64,000 bases of DNA from Limonium bicolor (lineage: Eukaryota > Streptophyta > Magnoliopsida > Caryophyllales > Plumbaginaceae): NCBI GenBank assembly GCA_023374045.1, contig CM041776.1:135659296-135723295 (forward strand), read 5' to 3'. Below, in pieces: positions 57,704-64,000 of the stretch. The position numbers were made by a program, and so were the translations under genes. Under the pieces are notes generated by a model. That model did not search any database. It was not told the DNA's origin and saw nothing but the letters and a program-made list of their open reading frames with translations. Numbering within the stretch: the first letter of the stretch is position 1; each line of letters opens with the position of its first letter.

Positions 57704-59318
57704 GTGGGGCCGGTTTTATTATGGGAGCAGCCCCTCACACACACACAAAGCAAATAAAGAAAGAAAGAAAAAGAAAGAAAAGGAGGAAAAAGTACAAAAA
57801 GGCAAAAGCACCTCTCTCCTCCCATTTCCCTCTTCTCTCTCTTCTTTCTTTCTTCCCCACCGTCACCTTCCTCCTCCTCTCTGGTTTGCTGGCGATTTTC
57901 TCCCCATCCATGGCAGCTCACCTTCTCAAGCTTGCCCAAGCTTTATTAAACCTCCAAATCAAAAACAAATTACATATTTGAACTCCCATCATCATTCTCT
58001 ACACTTCCCTCTTTTCAAAATCCAAAAATGAGAAAGTTCATCTCCATGGGTTTTCCCCATTCAAAGAGGAAAGGGTGTCAAATTAAAGCTTGGAGTCTCC
58101 TCTCTCCATTAAGGTAAAAATTTACATGAAAAACTCATGTTCCTTCATCTTTCTTTTGTAACCGATTTTTACCCCCTTTGTAATGCTCTATTTTTCTCTC
58201 TCTTTGGGGCATAATTCCAACCTTCCAATGGTGGTGAGAACACCTTCTTGAACCAAGGGCTAAAACCCCTCTTAAAAGCTTCAAAAACGTAAACCCTAGA
58301 ATGTGTATTTAAAGCACTTCAATAAATTAGTAGAAATCTATGGGTTAGTATGTTAATAACACTTATTTTGTGTTCAAGGGGTGATGGGAATGGAGTTTGG
58401 CAACTCCATTCCCTACATGATCGATTTTGTACAAGAAAGGGAGAAGAAGGAAAATTGGAAAACAAAAAAAGAATAAAGAGCCTAAGGTAAGAGCTCCTTC
58501 CTAATGCTAGATTTAATTGCATTATAGTGATGGGAATGGGTAAACTAATTAAAAGAACCGAAAATGTTATACTAGTATTGTAATTATGGGAGTTTGAGTA
58601 TTTGTGAACTAGTTTGTGGATTGTAGGCTTTGGAGCCAAATAATTGTATATGAGTATAAATATTGTGGTTTGAGGAGGTATGGATGTATTGAGATTGTTT
58701 TGATTGCTGGTAGGACCTTTGTATGGGTGTGGCTAGAATAGGAATGAATTTGGTGAGAAAGTATATATGTGGAGAAGTTTGGATTGTAGGTGAACTATAG
58801 CCAAATTTTGGGAGGAAATGTGCATTTATGGATGACTTGGTAAGTGGGAAAACCAAGGTATGTATTGGATTGAGTAAGGTATTTAGTAACCATGAATTGG
58901 TAGTTGTAGTATGAGAAAAAAAAAAGGGATGAAAAATCTTTAGCGAGGGATGTTGAAATGTGTTGGAGAAACAAGGAAGAATTATTGTGTAGGACTTAGT
59001 AAAATGAGTATTGTACTGAGTAAGACTTGGGTTGAGTATAATGCAAATGAGGCAATGAAAGAGCCATAGGATTGGTGGGAAGAAGAAAGGAAAAAATCTG
59101 TAGCATTTGTAGGAGAAGAAAAACTGTAACAGTGGAGGAAAATTTGACAGTGGCATGTATTATGTAACAGATTTGCATAGACCTAGATTAGGTTAGTTTT
59201 GATTGCCTAATTAGGGTCAAAACACCCTAGATTATATGTAGGAATATTGGGGAAGAGATTTGTAGAAGTTTGGAGTTGAAACATAGTAAAAACAAACTTA
59301 ATTTACAAACCTGCAACT

Positions 59319-59572
59319 GGTCTGGGTCTGTAAACCAGTACAGAAACCCGGACCAGCATTAAAACGTAGCAGAATGTATTTCAGAAGGAGTGGTTCGGGT
59401 TTGTAAACCAGGACCTAAACCCGGACCACCCCAAATTCACACCCGAGAGGATTTACAAACGCATGGTCCGGGTTTGTAAACCATGACCTAAACCCGGACC
59501 ACATACAAAACATTCCCAAGACTGACCAAATGCATTGGTCCGGGTTTGTATCCCCGGACACAAACCTGGACA
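59319..59572. repeat. Four GGTCCGGGTTTGTAAACC hairpin units (family B, plus copy)
   Basis: Each unit pairs GGTCCGGGTTT with AAACCCGGACC across a loop of about 14 nt. The inner sequence differs from the other family-B copies while the outer stem is kept. Confidence 0.85.
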
Positions 59573-60399
59573 ACCCTAAAAATTGCCCTGAAATCATTTT
59601 AAAGCCATTCTAAGGTAGGGGCTTGATGGGTAATGATAGTGTAAGGTAATTAAGACCTAATTAATGATGCTTAAAGGTCATTAAGGCCATGAACAAACCT
59701 AGGAAGTAATTTTAAGAAAGTAACATAAGTAAATGTATTTAAGTAACAATGAGTTAGTAAGTATAAACTGGGAAACAGTAGGGAAAGTAATGAGTAAGGT
59801 CTATTATAGATAATTAACCACCCGAATCTATGTATATGGTAGGATTCGAATAGTTGAACACCGAAGAGGAGTTGGTGAGTCCAAAGTCAACGGTGAAAGG
59901 TATGATTTCTTCATGCTCGGTATCCTAACCTGGTTACCCCGATTTGTGTGCTTATTTGATCACCTAAATAAGATAAATGCATGAATCGAACTATATTGCA
60001 CTTACTTGTGCTTGCTTAGATTGTCCTTGATATATATTGTCTTGAACAATCAGTTTGTATAATTCATGAAATGTATGGATGAAAATAAATGTGTATGTAC
60101 TTCGTAGTGTACTTGTGTATTGTATCGTACTTGTATGGATGTGTATGTAAGTAAGTATTATTGTGTGGCTTGGATGTGAATGACTTCTACTAATTCCTAA
60201 CTACCTAACTCCTAACGTAAGTATTAAGTAAATTGGAATGAGTAGAAGTCCGATATAGTTTCAACCACGCGTGAGGATGAGGAGACACAAGAGGTTGGAT
60301 CCGATTCCTGACACTGCTAGAAAAAAAGGAATAAACAACGTTTTTATTTGTCTTTTGCAATGCCTTATAACCGTTTTTTATGCCGGCGACGCAAATGGT

Positions 60400-60690
60400 C
60401 GAGCCTTTTAAAGAACGCGTTGTAAGCGTTATTTATACATTAATTTAAAAGAACGCTTATCGCTAAAGCGTTTTTTAAAGCGGGTAAGGGGGTGGGAATC
60501 TACGAGGCATAAAGAACGCTTCAAGGTGAAAGCGTTCTTTATGTCCGACTATAAAAAACGCTTGCTTACTATAAGCGTTCTTTATGAAGATTTATAAAAA
60601 ACGCTTATCAAGACAAGCGTTCTTTATATCATTTGGCGCGAGAGTATAAGAAACGCTTATACATATAAGCGTTTCTTATATGGTCTTTTT
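60400..60690. repeat. Subterminal repeats of the third CACTA
   Basis: About ten copies of (A)AAGAACGCTT and AAGCGTTCTTTAT are mostly arranged as inverted pairs. Confidence 0.8.
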
Positions 60691-61274
60691 TTTATATTTT
60701 TATTTTTTATACAATTTATTACCCTCCGCGTAACACAAAATTAAAATCACAAAATCATTCAAAACCTTTTTGCATTGTATATACCATATCAACCAAACTG
60801 GTGAATTTTAATTAATATATAGTTCAACAGCAGTACTCTTGTTTGCATTAATATTATATACCAGCTAGCGCACATACGCTTAAGTGTAGTATCGATCAAC
60901 TACAACATTTGTAACTAGCTAGTTAACCAAAATACTAATAATGGTAACCAAAATACTAAAAATGGTTCAAGTACTTCGATCATAACATGTACAATACAAC
61001 CATTTGAAAAAAAAGAAAAGATAGACTCATGACTTCTTCTGATCAATTTAGTGCTTTCAACACATGTGTGCGCCCTCTCCTTATTGACAAACTTCAGATC
61101 GATCGACTTGTGAATAAGTGTTGAGAAGAAATCAACAAGCTGCACAACAGAATTATAAAAGCGATTCAGTGCACCATTTAAACTTATCCAAACATGCGCA
61201 AATAATTAAAATCACCAATTCAAACACAAAAGTACTTATAATACGTACCTGAGAAGAAATTTCCAATTCGCTAA

Positions 61275-62898
61275 GACAGTTGTTACCTCTATTGAAGATG
61301 AAAGTACCGACGATCATGATGATTCTTCTGCTGATACAAAGGAGACAGAAGAAGAAAAATATGGTTCAAAAGAGACTGAGGCAGATATTGATGAAAGGAT
61401 GAATGAGAACTCAAAAACAGAGAGGTTGAAGAAATTGGCTAAATAGTTAAGTGAGGCTTCCACGAAGTAGAGTCCAATGGCGATTAACGAATTACCGGCA
61501 TACTTCATGACCTTGAATGAAGAAAACAGTTTTCTAGAGTAGTTGTATCAAAAGGATAAGAGGAACCTTAGTCGATTATATGGTGGCATGAGGGACTATA
61601 TGAAGATAAAGTGGTACCAGACCGCCCAATTGATGAGTTTCATGACTTATGGATGGAAACGGAGGTGGAGAAGGTAGACACTTCTCCAACTTCAGTTTGG
61701 ATTGGATTCGCATCTTCTTTCAGTTTTGAACATCGATAGGTTGGAGAATCTTCAAACACTTGGACATGAATGTTTGTAGATTGCATGCAGTCAATTGGAA
61801 TACTAGCCACACATTGTTGATGTGGGGTGCATCATACCTTTTGAAAAAAACTAGATGAAAAACTCTTGGTAATTAAAAAGATTGAGATATTCCCCCTAAG
61901 TATGATTCCCCCTGAGTTTGCATGTTAAGCGACTTTGACAAATGATAGCAATAAGTGACAGCTTCTATGCACAATAAGTGACAGCTTTTATGTTATAATG
62001 TAACCTTAGTAGATAACTTTCTACCATGGTTATAGTATAACATAAAAGCTGTCACTTATTATGCATAGAAGCTGTCACTTATTGATAGCAATAAGTGACA
62101 GCTTCTATGCATAATAAGTGACAGCTTTTATGTTATACTATAACCATGGTAGAAAGTTATCTACTAAGGTTACATTATAACATAAAAGCTGTCACTTATT
62201 GTGCATAAAAACTGTCACTTATTGCTATCATTTGTTAAAGTCGCTTAACATGCAAACTCAGGGGGAATCATACTTAGGGGGAATCTCTCAATCTTTTTAA
62301 TTGCCAAGGGACCTTCATCTGGTTCTTTTTAAAAGATACGATGCACCCCACATCAACAGTGTGACTAGTATTCCAAATGACTACATGCAATCTACAGACA
62401 GTCATGTCCTAGCGTTTAAAGATTTCTCAGACCTATCGATGTTCAAAACTGAAAGAAGATCCAATCGAAACTGGAGATGGAGAAGTGTCTACCTTCTCCA
62501 TCTCCATCTCCATCCATAACACATGAAACTCATCAACCGGGAGATGTGGTACCACTTTATCTTCATATAGTCCCCCATGCCACCATATAATTGACTAAAT
62601 TTCCTCTTATCCTCCTGATACCACTATTCTAGAAAACCGTTTTCATCATTCAATGTTATGAAGTATGCCGGTAATCCGTTAATCGCCACCGGACTCTACT
62701 TCGTGGCAGCCTCACTTAACTATTTAGCCAATTTCTTCAACCTCTCTGTTTCTGAGTTCTCATTCATCCTTTCATCTATATCTGCCTCTGTCTCTTTTGT
62801 ACCATGTTTTTCTTCTTCTGTCTCTTTTGTATCAGTAGAAGAATCATCATGATCGTCGGTACTTTCATCTTCAACAGAGGCAGCAACCGTCTACATCG
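61275..62898. repeat. 1.6-kb palindrome (long inverted repeat)
   Basis: The left arm (61275-62083) and right arm (62090-62898) are inverted copies around a 6-bp centre, GATAGC. Near the centre each arm contains ATAAGTGACAGCTT motifs in both directions. Further out each arm has the same coding remnant, read as MKYAGN.LIA.GLYFV on the minus strand at 61508 and on the plus strand at 62658. On the other strand that remnant reads as an acidic SIEDESTDDHDDSSADTKE stretch with stops. The arms differ by scattered substitutions and small indels. The original coding function is not recognised. Confidence 0.9.
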
Positions 62899-64000
62899 GC
62901 CAAATTCGTCTGACTTTTTATCCGATTTTCTCTGTGATGTTTCAGTGCTGTCCAGTTTTGATTGCTCGGTCTACTGAAGCTTCTACAGCATACATACTAG
63001 TCAGAGGTGACTAAAGGAATCGAAAAGGAGAGAAGAAAGGTCGTGAAGGAAAATAAAGTTGGTGGGCCCGTCCGAGTTCAATTTTTTTTATTATAGGTTG
63101 ATGCCGATCGAAGGTCATAGGCGCTAGCCAAAAAATATAAAGGGATACTAAAATAATAACTACAAGAAATTAAGAAGCTGTAAGTAGCGCTAGAGGTCTC
63201 TAATATGGCCAATGGTGGTCATATAGATTTCCACCACATTAGAGGGTAAATTGGAATGCCTAGCTTGACCGGATAACAAATCTGAGAAGAATGTGAAGGA
63301 ACTTATAAGTTTTTGATGTTGGTATTGGTAGAAACGTAGATAAACTTCTGGGTGGATGTTAAGGTAAAAGCAATATGAGGAAGGGGAATACGTCAGGCAA
63401 GCTGCCATAATGCTATGTCTTTGTAACTAATTAATACATCCTATAGTCATCTAATATTTGCACCCTAGGTTATACTATAATATAATATATAGCATTAATT
63501 AATACACCCTATAATCATCTAACCAAATTGATTTCGCCATATATACTATATTTGTATGCATGCCGAAATGCATTATATTACACATTAATTCCCAAGTCCA
63601 TTAATTGTACAACCAGCAAGTAAAAAACAACACATAGTACAACAATATGCGCCCTTGATTAACAACAATCAACACATAGTAAAAACCAGCAAGTCCATTG
63701 GTCTGCATGCAAAATTATTATTCCCAAACACACGCGCGTACACTTTATTTCACGCCTTTAATCCCAAAAAAACAGAGTATATATGTTCCTGATTAATTAA
63801 CAAGCTAGTTTGGTTTGCAAGCACACATAGGTTAACAACAAATGCGCGCCGCAGTATGGTTTGCATGCAAAATTATTCCCAAACAATACACACAATATAT
63901 TTCACGCCTTAATCCCAAACAAACAGACGCCTTAACCCCAAACAAACAGAGCATGTATTTTCCTGATTGAGAAGTTTGGTTTGCAAAAATACCTCATCAG
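62899..64000. other. AT-rich tail of the window
   Basis: No gene is supported. Two local duplications are present: TTAATACA.CCTATA.TCATCT at 63430 and 63497, and a block of about 130 bp (63700 and 63855) sharing GCATGCAAAATTATT and TTTCACGCC.TTAATCCC. Confidence 0.6.
63700..63990. repeat. Direct duplication of about 130-150 bp
   Basis: Copies at 63700-63840 and 63855-63990 share GCATGCAAAATTATT, TTCCCAAACA, TTTCACGCC, AACAGAG and TTCCTGATT in order. The second copy has an extra internal CGCCTTAA.CCCAAACAAACA repeat. Confidence 0.75.

Larger units (their letters stand above)
57187..60311 (+). repeat. Family-B LTR, plus orientation, right end cut by CACTA
   Basis: It begins TGAAATACCCCGAAC, matching the transcribed start of the LTR at 11869. 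A TATATATG stretch at 57692-57701 precedes a pyrimidine-rich leader, and hairpins lie at 59319-59572. It stops at GATTCCTGA, where the related minus copy would continue with GATTCCTGGCCTG. Frames at 57511-59156 are chance products of pyrimidine-rich sequence. Confidence 0.75.
60312..64000 (+). mobile_element. Third CACTA-type transposon, left end (right end outside window)
   Basis: It begins CACTGCTAGAAAAAAAGG inside the family-B LTR. Subterminal repeats AAAAAACGCTT / AAGCGTTCTTTAT follow in both orientations (60400-60690), as in En/Spm-like elements. Beyond lie a palindrome (61275-62898) with decayed coding remnants and AT-rich DNA. No transposase is recognised in the visible part, and the other terminus is not seen. 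Orientation is nominal. Confidence 0.65.

Noticed and set aside
57511..59156. Several frames of 100-190 codons on both strands
   Set aside because: These are Phe/Ser/Pro- or Lys-rich products of pyrimidine tracts in the family-B LTR.
60309..60311. TGA as the target duplication of the third CACTA
   Set aside because: The other end is outside the window, so it cannot be tested.

Overview
The window is transposable-element DNA from a plant nuclear genome. The evidence is Ty3/gypsy elements of the Tekay/Del, Athila and Tat types, a SIRE/Maximus-type Ty1/copia element, CACTA (En/Spm) DNA transposons with TNP2 transposase and Ulp1-like protease genes, a LINE fragment, and very long AT-rich LTRs. 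Nothing in the sequence fixes the species; a eudicot is my guess. I see no intact single-copy host gene, no tRNA or rRNA, and nothing bacterial. The only gene of host origin is an AlkB-homologue pseudogene captured inside a retrotransposon.

Layout. 1-9110: 5' half of a minus-strand Tekay-type gypsy element (RT, protease, gag, PBS, 5.05-kb 5' LTR), cut by the window edge. Its gag-protease region is interrupted by five GT-AG intervals that look like introns, the largest holding an AlkB-like dioxygenase pseudogene. 9111-11869: truncated LTR of a second gypsy family ('family B') carrying GGTCCGGG hairpins. 11870-39533: remains of an outer CACTA element on the + strand. It was hit by an inner CACTA (12071-22668, exact 3-bp target duplication AAT, splitting the outer transposase codon-perfectly) and by a young Athila-type element (24605-38062, LTRs about 99% identical). 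39534-42390: 5' part of a copia element. 42691-47179: solo-type LTR of the Tekay-like family. 47180-49711: 3' LTR, polypurine tract and 3' UTR of a Tat-type element with two tandem arrays. 49712-54664: another long LTR. 54665-55118: LINE fragment. 55119-60311: two family-B LTRs head to head. 60312-64000: left end of a third CACTA containing a 1.6-kb palindrome.

How the parts relate. Each retroelement has the usual logic: LTR promoter, tRNA primer site, gag, protease, RT/RNase H and integrase. The inner CACTA has transposase plus an ORF2 with a Ulp1-type protease. Almost every coding region is broken by frameshifts or stops. The intact long reading frames are the Athila RT-RNase H-integrase and the Athila third ORF. 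The most unusual signals are the intron-bearing gypsy gag with its AlkB passenger, the hairpin clusters shared by unrelated LTR families, the CACTA-in-CACTA nest and the 1.6-kb palindrome. Percent identities and copy counts are hand estimates.
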